This document shows, piece by piece, positions 44,978 through 56,992 of a DNA stretch of 64,000 nucleotides (positions are counted from its first letter, which is position 1; each line of letters opens with the position of its first letter). The stretch spans positions 3,167,001-3,231,000 of the forward strand of contig JAGUCH010000008.1 of the NCBI GenBank assembly GCA_019096065.1. Reading direction: 5' to 3'. The translations under genes were made by a program, and so were the position numbers. The notes beneath the pieces are model-generated. The model saw nothing but the letters and a program-made list of their open reading frames with translations. It was not told the origin of the DNA and searched no databases. The DNA is from Paracyclopina nana (taxonomy: Eukaryota > Arthropoda > Copepoda > Cyclopoida > Cyclopettidae).

Positions 44978-47900
44978 GTTGAGCCTTCAAGAGAGCCGTT
45001 TTCCTACTGAAGTTGGAATGAGGAATTTGAGAAAAAGTGCTGCCAGCTCTGCTTCAAGGCTTGTTAGCAAAATTGGCAGAGGTCTTATGGTTTATTGCTC
45101 TCTGCCACTTTTATCTCTGACCCAAAGGTCCGTAAACAGAGCAAAAAGTTTGTTGTGTGTGGCACTGCCATAAAATGGAGCTGTTGGCACCAGCTCCGAA
45201 AAAATGCCAAAAAATAACCTAGGTGCACCACCATTGCACTTCACGTCGTTCAACAGTACGACTTGCACTTTTATGATTCTTTTTCGAGGCGTGAGCACAT
45301 GTGTGCGAGAGCTCGAGCGGTTTTTCCTCCAAATGCATTTTAGGGCTCGCATCGATTCCACCCATAGTAGTTAGTGACAAGTTCTATCGCATTGGAAATG
45401 CTCTCCCTAAATGGGCAGAGGAATTCCTCCCAATTTTCTCAAATTGGCGCGTGATTTATTTCGCCGATTCCCAGATTAATTTCTGCGACGAGGAGGCTGC
45501 TTCCTTTTTTATTGCGCATGCCTAACAGATGTGAACGACCCGTATCCCACTCTGAGTTGTAAAAAAGTCCTGCGTTGCCAATATGCAGTCATAAATTACT
45601 GCATGCTAGCAGCGGGGAAACTTCCCTTGGAAAATGCAAATGTGCATCCCATTCGACTTTTCCTGAGCTCTTCTTTTTTCTTTAGCTTACTTTAATTGCA
45701 TCACGGAGCTGTAGCAAAGTTTGCGACCACACTTCTACTGCGCGCAAACTTCCTAGTTAAGTTTATATGGTGGAATGCATACATGAATTAGAACCGCAAG
45801 TGCAGCATATTTATTATAGTTTATACTTTGCTGGAAAATGCAGGCGGAATATTGGGTATAGCTGGAATTTGGAATTTTCCAACTTTGGCCAACAAGCCTT
45901 TTCGCATAAAGTTTGCCCATATTTCACTAACAAACATATAGTACATAGCATAAATCTAAAGTGGCTCTCCTTTTCTGCTCTCCTCACGTTTACCGCATAT
46001 GCTCATTTGTCAAACTGCCCCTTTTTTTTCAAAGGCTTTTTGGCAAGCGCGAGTTTATTACCTTGAAAAGTCTGGATGCTTTGGCACAGCTACAAGGGCG
46101 GAGGAGGAGAATCTGTCTCGATTTCAGATCTGGTGTCTGATTTCTGGCATGTTTTCAACAATGTCTCGGCGGTCTGATGGCTCAACCTCAACTGACTGTT
46201 GTCTGCTTCAGCAGCAGCCTAAATGCCCCAAAATTTTGTGTGTGACAAGAAAACAATTTCACACGCGATATCCTAGGCGTCCCGCGGTTAACTGAATCAC
46301 TTTAGCCATCATGGAGCAGCAACAGAATTTGGTGTCCGATGATTGACAGCCAGCTACCGCAGCAGCTATCCTAAGCTGAAAACTGAACTGAAAATATGCG
46401 CGCTCGCGGATCAAAATCGTTGTAACGTCTCATTTTTGGCCTCAGAGACGGGGCTGAAACCTTTGATGTGTTTGGCCGAATTCGATTTTAAACGGGGCAT
46501 CCATCATTGACCTGTCATTAAATGGCAATCCGTCACAGCGGTGGCTGTCCAAAGTTGCGAAAACAACCCTTTGCACAGAAAACGACGTTTTTGCGGCATC
46601 GAATATATATACATGCAAAAAATATTCAAGGGCTTGGCTTGATATGGGCATCGAGCTTTTCCCAAAAGCCAACTTTTTTGCCAACTTGGAAACTCTTCTA
46701 AACTGTCAAACTGGGACGCTTTTAGAGCCATATTCAAGGAATTAATAGCTAGGAAAATGCTATATAGCACTGGAATTTTCTCCTATATTTGTAAGGATAT
46801 TGAACAAGGAAAATTACATCAGATTCGGCCAATAATCCTAATTAGGAGGGCCATCTGTCAATCAAGACTCTGTATTTTTACGTAATGCGGTCAAATGTCT
46901 GGGAGTATGAATTGCACTTCTCTGACAGCACTCGATCTTAGTCAGGAAACTCGCAGGAGAGATCTCCACCCCCAACCCCATTATAAATATATCTTCCATT
47001 CACTCCTTTTTTGGCATTACCATGCTCCATTTCAAAATAAATCTCCGATTTAGTGGTTTTTCTTTAAAAGTCTGATTATTCATTTTAACTTTGGTTTTTT
47101 CGAAAAATTATCGCATTTTCGATCGGAACAAATGAGTTACGTGAATCACGCAACCTTTACTCGCAATTTGATATTTTGTGATTTTTCTGATGAGAGCCAG
47201 TGAATTTGCTTTTTTCATTTTCTCTCGCCCATTTTTGCGGCTCATCCATATTATCGCTGTCACACGGAAAAAGGTAAAATGTCCTCCCCACGATGGACAA
47301 AAGTGCACACTGACAATCCGCTGATGTGTCCATTAGGACCAAATAGGCCTCCATCCATCCTTCGAGGTCGCTGCTCGTGAAGAAAGACAAACACACTCTC
47401 TCTCTTCGTAATCTTTATTTTTGCCAAGAAAAAGGAGGGAATCCTGCGAAAGTTTCATAAATCTTGCACGATGACGACCTTGGGCTAATTCCTACTTTTC
47501 TACTACGTGATCATCACAACTAGTTGGAATCGTCTTCAATTTAAATTTTTGATCAGGAAAAAGGCTCCAATTTCCCTCCATTTTCGGTGTGGGAAAAAGC
47601 ATTGACATTGCAGTGGTTGCGGATCAATATGATGCGCGTTCACACGAATATTTATGTTTTTTTCCATATGAGTGCTGTGATTGAGTGGGACATTATCAAC
47701 ATCATCAAATGGCCATTTTTTGGCACACATGTTTATGCAGAAAAAATAATGCTGGCAGTGGTTATGCGCGGTCGATGACGACTGCTTTCCCATGACACTT
47801 GCAGTAGTGTATTTTTCCCCCTTTAACTTGATTGTTTGCTAGCGCGAGTTTTGCGGTAGAATTGCGTGAGCTGCAGTTGACACGTTCTATACCAAGAAAA

Positions 47901-48309
47901 GTGGACTTTTTTAACGATGCGGTTGCCTATGCATGGCCTTGTCTGGATTTCGCCATAATAGGCCAAGCAAACCAAATTTCATTACCCTAATGAGGCCAAG
48001 CTTTCCCCACGTGGATTAATGGATGTGAATGCCTACAACGGCATAATTAATGCAAAGATACTACAATGAAAGCCTTTTGTGGTCAATGGAAGCGATTACC
48101 GCTTACGTAGTACGGCGGTATGAGTGTTTTAAACAAGTTTATGATTACTTCTTTATTGGTGGCCGACGACAAAAGCAAACTTTTAGCGTAAGTTGGCGGA
48201 GGCCGCGAGAATAATGCGGAGCTCGAAATGCAAAGTTTTCCACTGTGGCTGTACCTGTCGCGAGTCTACGTCAAAGTTTTGTCGTTGTGCTAGGCAAGTT
48301 TAATATAAT
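44978..48309. other. Intergenic region, no supported gene
   Basis: This 3.3 kb stretch holds the likely promoter of the zinc-finger gene at its left end. Open frames are short and without splice or family support. No RNA gene or long repeat was found by eye. Confidence 0.45.
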
Positions 48310-48516
48310 TTAGGTCTGGTATGCGCACAGAATGCTGATGATGGGCTTCTGTGGTTCGCTGTTGTACACTTTGTTTGCTGGCTTGCAAACACTTTTCAAC
48401 TCATCAAACTTTGGGAAAACTTGAGGCCATGCACGGACGTTGTAGTACTTATGCTGCAGTTGTGTTGACGACAAAATTTGCAAGGAAATTCCCACAAAAA
48501 GCAATTTGAAGACCAT
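48310..48516 (-). CDS. Possible small secreted protein
   Basis: A 68-residue frame starts with ATG and a signal-peptide-like N-terminus (MVFKLLFVGISLQILSS), then a polar region with two Cys (KSVCKP; ISILCAYQT). An ATTAAA poly(A)-like signal lies within about 15 bp past the stop on the same strand. There is no family match and no splice evidence, so this is a weak candidate that could be chance. Confidence 0.22.
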   Translation of the reverse strand: MVFKLLFVGISLQILSSTQLQHKYYNVRAWPQVFPKFDELKSVCKPANKVYNSEPQKPIISILCAYQT

Positions 48517-51500
48517 AAGTCTGCTGACGAAAACGAAGTAATTTTCTAGCCTTTTTCCCGGCTATACACTAGGATAATTTTTCGAAGTAGCCTTCCTAAA
48601 AAGATGAATCATGCCCAGTTTTCATCAAAATGTTTGACGAGAAGAAAATTGGAAAGCTGAGCTAGGCCGAGCAATTTTACCGCATTATGTGTGTAGTATA
48701 TAGTGGAGAGAGGCCTACTTCTGCGAGTTGGTGGGCCTTGCTGGGAAAAAAGGCTGCTCATTAGCCGAGCCACAAAGGGGCATAATGATTATTACCTCCG
48801 ATACATTATAAAGTGAGCGTAATATATGTATTTACGTTCACCTCTCACGAAAAGCTACTCGCAACACTTATGCCTTGTTCATATATTTATGCCTTAAGGT
48901 ATGGAAAAAATTGTCTTAAAAGGAAAAGTGAATCTGTTGCTGAATGCCACTCTACGAGTTGAGCTTGGGACCGAGCTGCGTTTTTATCGGCAATTTTTGC
49001 TATTTTGTCTCATGGTTTTCAGCATATTAACAAACTATCTTACATCACGTTTCTTTGATAAAAGATGAAAACAATTGATTTTGCTCAAAAGAACTAAAAT
49101 GTGGAGCACTTTTAAATAGCCAAAATTAGTTTTGTTTACTTTCAAGTTGGCTTAAATTCGATCTGATTTCTTAGTATCAGCTGGCGACAATTTTTCTCCT
49201 TTCCTTGAGGTCCTTTTCGTGCATTTTCTTAAGGAGTTTGAGGCGTAGTACATGAACAGGACATTAGAGGTATTTCTTACATATACTAGCTTCTTTCTCG
49301 CGCGAGAAGGCTTAATGATATGCAAATTATGCTCGCATGTCGCATAGCATACCCTTCTCCTTCTTATTGGACAGGATGATGAATACAGGCGAGGCACACG
49401 ATAAAATACATATTCTGTACTATGGCACACGAGATGCCAAATTGATGATCCTTCTACACTAGTGGTAAATTAATCGACAGGGCACGAAAAAACGCGACCA
49501 GAAATGGAGAGTATATCGAGCAGGTGCTTTCTTCGTAGAATCCATTTCTGTTTTTGCCTCTGCTCCTACGCAGAAGAAAGGCCGTGGCTCCGAATCGAAT
49601 TTGGCAATACATGGATACTGCATTTGGCCATCAAGATGATACCACGATATGCTTTCGGTAATGTCTTTCTGATGTACCAAGGCATCAAGGCCATGAGAGC
49701 AACAATAGGTGGACAATCCGCGAGATATGGTGCATTGTCATCGCTTTCATGTACTACTACTAAAGTGTCCATATGTAGTTATAAGTATGAAGGCCACCGC
49801 TGCTGCTCGGGCGGAGCGGGGAGGATCAGAAGGCCACCAGAGCTAGCAAGGCCGACGATCTATATTCCTGGAGGGCCATGCCAACATTTGACATCATCTT
49901 TGATATATGATCGCGACCCTTTATCACTTGGTATTATGCTAAAGGGACCCTCCGACTTCCTAGCTATAAAAAATAGAAATCACCAAAGTGGCCCTACTAA
50001 AGATGCCATCGCTGTCATCATAATTCCCCCAATAGTTTGTCCCCCTTATTAATTTAGCCCCGCCGTAATTTGGCCTTGAGCTATGCGTCGCGATGCATCC
50101 GAATACATAAACCAGTTGTGCAATGTACTGCATGTCAATATCAAGTGGTAATCTTAGCAAATCTCTCTTGATATTCACATCACTTGCAGAGCCTATTTAT
50201 ATATATTGCGAGCTTGGGGGAAATAGACCATGTGCTCCTTATTGGACCTACTTTTTTCGCTGCTTGCTTTATTGATTGATCCAAAACAAAGTGAGACGGA
50301 TGAGCATCATCTATTTGGGCAGAAGAAGGCCTTTGAATAACCTCGAGGCGAGGCCTACAAATAGCAAATTGAGAAACTTTTGCTGTGCTCAGATCAGCCA
50401 GCATTTCGCAGGAATATAGAGCTACTATATGCTTCTACAATGTAGACCAAAATGACTTCACTATGCTGGGGCAAGATAACATTCAAGACGATGGAAAGTT
50501 TCAGGTTTCCCCCTCTGGCTAAGATATTGCACATCCTATCATCCCAGGCAGAAAAAGCTATATATACTAAGCTCCTGCTGCTGCTGCTCACAACGAAAAT
50601 CAAATTAGTATTGCTCTAAATAGCACCATGAATTTCGGCCTGTCAAAATTGCAGGGAAAAGGCAGATAATAATAATAATATGAGTTTCCTCTCTTCTCGT
50701 TCGAGGCTCCTCCACTTATGACATCATTTTTTATGCAGGAGCTTAGCTTGTGTTGACAAGTTTTTTACACGAGACGACAAAAAGTGTGGTATATAGCAGC
50801 AGTAGTAAGTGAAAGCCTGGAGGTAATGGATTCACATGGTTGACTGTGACAGACTCCTCGTTGCAGACAATTTGTCACTTTCGCCTTGTTAGGCTTCCCA
50901 AATTGCTTTTCTCTAGTTTGACCTCCTTCATACTACTATATATGGTTTGCCCATCCCCCAGCAGCAGCAGCAGCAGCAGCAACCTCCAAATCTTTGGTTG
51001 AGGAGGAGACCATTTGGGACGACGACGACTTGAAAGCAGATTCGGTACAATAGCCGAGAGAGTAATTGTAGCTACTATAGGAAGGAAATCTCTTTCTTTT
51101 TTCTCGTGTGAGTACTGAGCTCAGAAGTAGCTACTAGCTGGCTACAACTAAAGCAAAAACCATATAATAAATCTATTTCAGAAGTGGAGCTGATTCTGTA
51201 GATGTGTGGACACAAAAAGGTCGAACTTCTAGAGGTGACGCAAAGGAGTAAATGCCGAGCTAATGATGAACAATCATTGACTCAAAATACTATTATGAAT
51301 TAGGGCCCAGAATTAATCCACAAATCTCCCATGGGATCGGCTCATTTATCAGATCGCAGTAATTTGAAAGCTCGGATTTTGCCTGAGATGATAGATGACC
51401 GGCCTTTTTGCCTCGAGCCTTCGCAAACATCCTCATACTACTGTTGAGGCAATAAATTACATCCATGCATAACTTACTTGCTTGCCATAAACGTTTTGCG

Positions 51501-53740
51501 CGGCCGCAAACAGACGTATAAGCCACGAAGTTGCCCGAATGATTTTCTAGGTTTACCAAGCAAATACGGTTTTTCCTTTGCCAACATTCAGGAGAACAAT
51601 AGGCCAAAGTAATGGGCAATTTTTCATGCCGCCATCTCCTTCTCATTGTCCCTTGGGAAAGATTAAGGCAACTTTTTCTCAATACAGGTAATGCGGCGCG
51701 CGCGTGGCGCATAGCAGTTGCTGGGAGGCTACCCTAAATAGAATGCCAGTATAACGCCCTTTTTTCTCCTTAGAAAAAGGCCATTTAGGCTAGATGGCTT
51801 TCCCAGCAGACAGCTAATCATTGGCCATCAAGAACAAGCTCTGGAAAGAAAGAAGTGAGCCGCACACCCAGCCCCTTTTTTATGGACAAAAGACGTATTA
51901 AAATGATAAAATGCTAATTAGCCCTGCAATTTAAATGCTTTAATAATGCCATTGGCGTGCAGAAATTGATTGGTGAAATTGCTTTTTGAAGGCATATTTG
52001 CCCCACTGTGAGCTCAATTCGGACAGAAGAGGAAGCGCGCTTCGCTAAACGACTCATTTGCTACCACTGTGTATCGGTCTACGTTGGGGCTTCTTCACTA
52101 TATGCGAAGGATGAAAATGAAAAGAAAAGGGGAGCCAATTTACAAGTCAAATACGTGTATTTCTACCCGAGGAAAAAGGAAAGCTGGGCTCATCACAATT
52201 GATAAGACTAACTAGATTTTGGAGATTTCATGCGGAAAAATTGACATAACAATTGCGCAACCTCTTTTAAAAAAGGTTTTCAAATAAGAGCGCACCAGTG
52301 AAATGGATATTGCATGACTGGCTGAATTTTCCACTTTACTCATCATTTGTTACTCCACGCGAGGGAAGTTTCTCATCTTTTACGTGATAACCAGGCCTCC
52401 TTTCATGAATATAACGAGATCGAGTCGCGATAAGGTCATTTCCATTATGTCCCACTTGTGAAAGTCAAACTCTAGCACGCGTTCACATTATAGCAGTCAT
52501 TTACCTACATGAGAGTCAGCAATAATTGAAATTTACGCGGCCTCTTTTACCTTGCTAACATTGATTCTGCTTGGCCTTTCTTTTTTATGGCTATACTCCC
52601 AAGGGAAAGATTAAGATTTACACCACGAAGTATCGCGATGTGTATTGCTGTAGGAGAACTCTTTATTTGCTTTTTTGTCTACTGCACAAATTCGCTAGAT
52701 TTCACTGAACAAACTGGGCAGCCAGCAAGTGTAATTCTCCCTCTCAGATCAAAGGCAGTAAAAGAAACAAACTGAATTTATGTAGTCTCGAAAAAGGAGC
52801 GAAAAAGTAACCTTGCTTTCCAATCTACCGCGTAGTTTTTCCCTCTACTCTGTAGTATGATATAGTTATCGGTTATAAATACCCAACTTTGTTAGTGCTG
52901 TAGTATAATAAAGTGACTTATCTTTATGACAGCCTAGGTATCGCGAGGCTCAAAACTCAATATCCCTTTATTACCTTTCTTTCCCTTATTCGAGGAGCGC
53001 CAAAGAGTTCTGCTGCAGTGCAGCGATATCAGTAAAAAGAAAGCACGGCAGCAGCATCTTCTCTTCAGATGGAATAATCATAAGTGCCATCATTTCCAGA
53101 GCAAGGAAAAGTTTTGCACAGCGCAAAAGTACAGCCGTAAAGATGTGTTTGCCTTTACAACTTATGCCAGCAATTGTAGCCAAGTAGAGTGGCAGTACAA
53201 CATTACCTCGATTATAGAAGTGCAGCCTTTTTTACCCGAAAATACGACCGCATCGGAAACTGAAGTATGATGGGATTAAAACTGCATCGAAATAGTATAT
53301 CCCAACTTTGGAGGGGAGGTCAGATAGGGCTGCAGCATGCTTTTCAAAGGCAATCATCGAAGGCTGGCAGAGCATGTCCAATAATTTTGAATTTCTGGCA
53401 GATATGATCAAAGCTCTAAAATAAGGTCATAGGGCGCGTAAAACGGAAAAGCTTTCGACAGTGAGCAGCCAATCTTTGCAGCTTTTTAATGGCTAGTCGC
53501 TCGGCAATCAATGCAGCATTCAAAGTTTATGATATTACTCAAAATTGGACATGCCCCATTCTCGGCTAGCTGATATACCAATCTTGTTTAATCGCTGGCA
53601 ATTAGCGTAATTTGATTCGTGACAAATGGCCCACATAATCGTTAAGTCAGTTATTACAGCATGCATTAAATACGAGTAAATTGCAGGTACAGCAACGTAA
53701 AGGAAATCTGCAAACTCCTACCAAACTCATTTGTTCCAAT
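48517..53740. other. Gene-poor region
   Basis: About 5.2 kb with no supported gene. The longest frames (49504-50052 plus, 182 codons; 51293-51712 minus, 139 codons) lack family motifs, signal peptides and splice context. A (CAG)7 microsatellite is at 50959-50979. The rest is AT-rich and unstructured by eye. Confidence 0.45.
50959..50979. repeat. (CAG)7 microsatellite
   Basis: Seven uninterrupted CAG triplets in non-coding sequence. Ordinary simple-sequence repeat, likely length-polymorphic. Confidence 0.9.
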
Positions 53741-54058
53741 ATGTCTGTATCTATCTTATGTAGTATTTGCACAGTTATCGCCATATTTCTTGGCAATAAC
53801 TCCATATACTGTATCCAATCTGGTGCACTACTAGCCTACAGCGACGAGCTCGGTAATGAATCAAGCGACTATGGAATAGAGCAGGCAAGAACAGATAAGA
53901 GCATTTTTCTTCCTCTGCTAAAAGAGAAAGCATCGCCATTGTCATTCCCTCGCAGCCTTAGCAAAAGGATTCACGGGGACGGAACTGTAAATGGTACAAG
54001 AAAATGCCTACGATTGCACAAAAGACTAAGAAGTGAAGGCTTCGTGGTCTTGCTGTAA
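53741..54058 (+). CDS. Possible secreted prohormone-like protein
   Basis: A 105-residue frame lies 54 bp after a splice-acceptor-like site (AAATTGCAG, ends 53686), which suggests a 5' UTR intron. The N-terminus is hydrophobic (SILCSICTVIAIFLG) and looks like a signal peptide. The C-terminal third has dibasic sites: LSKR at about 73-76 followed by IHGDGTVNGTRKCLRLHKR. This is the layout of a peptide precursor. A donor-like GTAAAT after GDGT could splice to an acceptor at 54190 (TTTATTTTCAG), after which about 110 codons are open in the same phase to 54520 (ENVTQCGPKK and several Cys). I recognise no family, and chance remains possible. Confidence 0.3.
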   Translation: MSVSILCSICTVIAIFLGNNSIYCIQSGALLAYSDELGNESSDYGIEQARTDKSIFLPLLKEKASPLSFPRSLSKRIHGDGTVNGTRKCLRLHKRLRSEGFVVLL

Positions 54059-54520
54059 TGCTACTACCAAGATAGATCTTTATTGAGGGGCCTTGAAAGT
54101 CGATCTCCTTTCTCTATATTATTTTGGTTCGTGGCCCCGCGTGCGACCTAAGTAATCTGGCGAAAGCAATATATTTTTCTTTATTTTCAGGCTCAAAAAC
54201 TAGAATCTTGTCTTTTATTTTGTGGCGGAGGCTTCGCAGAATTTTTCCTTCCTCCTGCGCGTGAAAAACAGCCACCAATCCGATATTTTTCATACTTGTT
54301 GTTATGGGAAAATGTCACACAATGTGGCCCTAAGAAAATGGAAGTTAGCTCTGCTCAACAGATGATGCCTGTCATCCCAGCTTACTCGGTGTGGAAGCAA
54401 CGTTGGCCTCGTTTCGAGGCCGCATGTATTAAAGTGATGCTCAGTCAAGAAGCCAGCGCAAAACTAAGTTGGAAAAAATGCAAAATCCTGCTCATATCTA
54501 CATCTCCCTCCACGAAATGA

Positions 54521-55806
54521 ATTTATTAATGCCAGGCTTACACGTGGCACTACATAGTATAATTAGTATATGGAATGTTTTCACACGACGACGAATAGCA
54601 TAGAGTAGAAAGCTTGCGGAAATGCGCGATGATTTTTCTTCTGAAGCCATTTCATTATGCTAAAAGGGGTTATTCACACATGCGACCAACCAGCAACAGC
54701 TAGCACAGGGGGATTTGGCAGGGCAAAAGTTACAAATGTCAGGGAATGATTTAAGCTGGTCGTTTGGGTCAAGGAATGCCTGCAAATCGGCTCTCGTGGA
54801 ATTTCCCAGATATTTTCGCAATTGTGACCACCGTTGTTGGTCTTGAGTTGCCTGCATTTGCCAGGGTGAAAAATAGGCCCGGAAATTCAGGCTCACTCGT
54901 TATCCTGCCAACTGCAAATGCCCCAACGCTTTTACATTTCTTAGGCAAACATGATGGTCAGCTAAGAGTCTGTCTGTCTGTCTTTATATACCACATCCAG
55001 TTTGTATGGCTCAGGTTCTTCACATGGAATATTTTTCTCCTGTAGCATTTTGCTGTGGCATTTTTCAGAGCCCTGCACGTCCGAATTTGACCACCACCAC
55101 CGTTTTGGCCTGCAAACAACGACTTCTCCAACAAAAGATCACGTTTTCTCCACGAAGAAGAAGAAGAAGCAGAAGATTGCATTTAATCTCTTGCAAAAAT
55201 GCAACTGAACAAATATTGTCTTGTTGTACTACTACGAATATAGTATCATATTGGCAAAAAAGGCCTAGAAAAAATCTATAAAAATGGCGTCTGCAATCCA
55301 GCAGCTATATTTTTCTGCAGCATGACTGAAATGTGATCGTGTACTTTACGAGCAGATCAAATTGATGTCAACACAATCTGTCATCAAGTTGAAGCATCAG
55401 ATCTTATCTCCAGCTCGTCTGATCACATGTGTGCGAAGAGGGTCGAGAATCTTTGCAATTGTCAGCGGAGAATCGACTAATGGGGTAAAATGAGATATCT
55501 TACGAGCTAGCAAAGGGGTCATCAAAATGTTTATGGATCCCACCATAGCAGACCTCCCAGAAAATCAGACGAGTTGAGGTCAGAGCCATAAAATGCAAAA
55601 AAATCTGCTGGTTGAGTGGAAATAGACCGATATGCTATACGTTTGAAACTGCTATAGCTGAAGTTGGAATTTCTCCTCATCTCCAGTTCATTGTGAGCAA
55701 AAAGCCAAGTTCTTTCCAACAAAAGAAACCCTCAAGTATATGGCTTTAAAAACCCTCTCATTCAACCCTCCTGGGCAAGGAATTTGGTTTCACATTACAA
55801 TTACAG
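54521..55806. other. Intergenic region, nothing recognised
   Basis: About 1.3 kb with only short frames and a GAAGAAGAAG patch near 55160. It could contain the unseen 5' exons of the candidate gene at 55807-56351. Confidence 0.4.
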
Positions 55807-56351
55807 GCTTTGGCTTTCAAGTAGTAGTTTTTCTTTGGGAAGCGAGCTAGGGGAGTTCTGCTTGGCTCATGCTATACACCACTTCACATCCAAATGGTAT
55901 CTGAATCCATATCCTGATCCGCTTGAAATCGGTGGAAAAAGTTATATATACAGTCCTGGAAAAGTTCTATCAATCACTATACCATCAATAAAAGCGGATC
56001 TTGGATGGACTTGGGGGAGTGAAGGCAAGAGGAAAAGCCTAATGGATAATTCTAAAAAAGAAGCATTGAATTCCATAAAGGTGAATAAAAATTACCTGGA
56101 GAACATTGACCCTGCTTCAGGTAAAGTAAAACAACTTTCTTCCGTCTTGCCAATTTCCAGACGGTTCAAATATTTGCCCTGTTTTCACTTTGAGACACTT
56201 TTGCTGTATAGTATTATTTGAGCTAGATACCTTTCCTGTTTCTATAGCACAAAAGCAAAGTCAAACAACAATGGAATGGCAAGCTCAATTTGAGGAGGAA
56301 GATCCCCTAAAGTCCACTGGGGCTTTTGTAATATTAAAACAGCTACTGTAG
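55807..56351 (+). CDS. Candidate two-exon gene 3' end, unknown protein
   Basis: An open exon 55807-56120 lies between an acceptor (CAATTACAG) and a donor (GCTTCAG/GTAAAG). It ends in phase 1. A second acceptor with a good pyrimidine tract (CCTTTCCTGTTTCTATAG) ends at 56247. The exon 56248-56351 continues in that phase for 34 codons to TAG, and AATAAA follows at 56413-56418. The peptide is soluble-looking and mixed in composition (NPYPDPLEIGGKSYIYSPGK; ADLGWTWGSEGKRKS; MEWQAQFEEEDPLKS). There is no in-frame ATG near the start, so 5' exons are missing. I recognise no family. The matching phase, terminal stop and poly(A) signal are the only evidence. Confidence 0.35.
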
Positions 56352-56412
56352 AAGGTAAGGGGAAATTTATGGCAAAACCTTTATTCCACGCCCCCTTTTC
56401 ATGCATAAGTCC

Positions 56413-56418
56413 AATAAA
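56413..56418 (+). terminator. Polyadenylation signal candidate
   Basis: AATAAA about 60 bp past the TAG at 56349-56351, at a normal distance for the plus-strand candidate gene that ends there. Confidence 0.4.
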
Positions 56419-56587
56419 GGCTAAAATGGAGCTTATCATTCTTGAAGCTCTGCTTGTGTGTCCCCATTGTGTTTGCCATAATTAATGGTAGCCATTGACA
56501 CCCCAAGCTATCGCACAGAAATCACGGCGCGGCGCGGATAATCCTACATACTACGTGTCTACTTTATGCGGAAGATTTATTGTTCAG

Positions 56588-56992
56588 TCAATACCTATAA
56601 AAGAGCCTGAAATTCAGTACTAATGCTATATTACCCCCCAATCCTGGTGCATTTGATTTTGCCGCCGCCGCCACAATTAGGGGGCAAAGTTTTACAACAC
56701 GCCAAACAATTAGCCCTTGCAGCAAAAGAAGTCCCAGTAAGCAGAATGTAGCAATCAAATAAATATCCGTTTCATTTTTGTGAGTGTGAGTTTTCACCAA
56801 AGAAGCAGCAGCAGCAGTATTGGTTGCATCAGTTGTGGCTTTTGGAATACGAGACTTTCGTCGGGCATTGTGCAATACACACCACCCTCTGATATGTCGT
56901 CGCAAATGTAAAGTTTTATGGCCGCCGCGCGCAATATTGTGCTGAAGAAGTAACGAGATATCTTGCCGACTCGTAGAATTCATGCATTGCAT
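56588..56992 (-). CDS. Candidate small protein with one transmembrane helix
   Basis: A 134-residue frame runs from ATG 56992 (MQCMNSTSRQDISLL) to a stop at 56588, with AATAAA on the same strand at 56576-56581. A strongly hydrophobic segment (IYLIATFCLLGLLLLQGLIV) at about residues 75-95 is bounded by basic residues (WRVVKLC). A basic region precedes it (HNARRKSRIPK). It converges with the candidate gene on the plus strand. No family is recognised, and this may be a chance frame. Confidence 0.22.
   Translation of the reverse strand: MQCMNSTSRQDISLLLQHNIARGGHKTLHLRRHIRGWCVLHNARRKSRIPKATTDATNTAAAASLVKTHTHKNETDIYLIATFCLLGLLLLQGLIVWRVVKLCPLIVAAAAKSNAPGLGGNIALVLNFRLFYRY

Noticed and set aside
49504..50052. 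182-codon plus-strand open frame
   Set aside because: Longest unassigned frame, but composition is erratic, there is no signal peptide, domain or splice context, and the sequence around it looks non-coding.
51293..51712. 139-codon minus-strand open frame
   Set aside because: No family motif, no poly(A) signal close by and scattered Cys/Trp without pattern; most likely chance.
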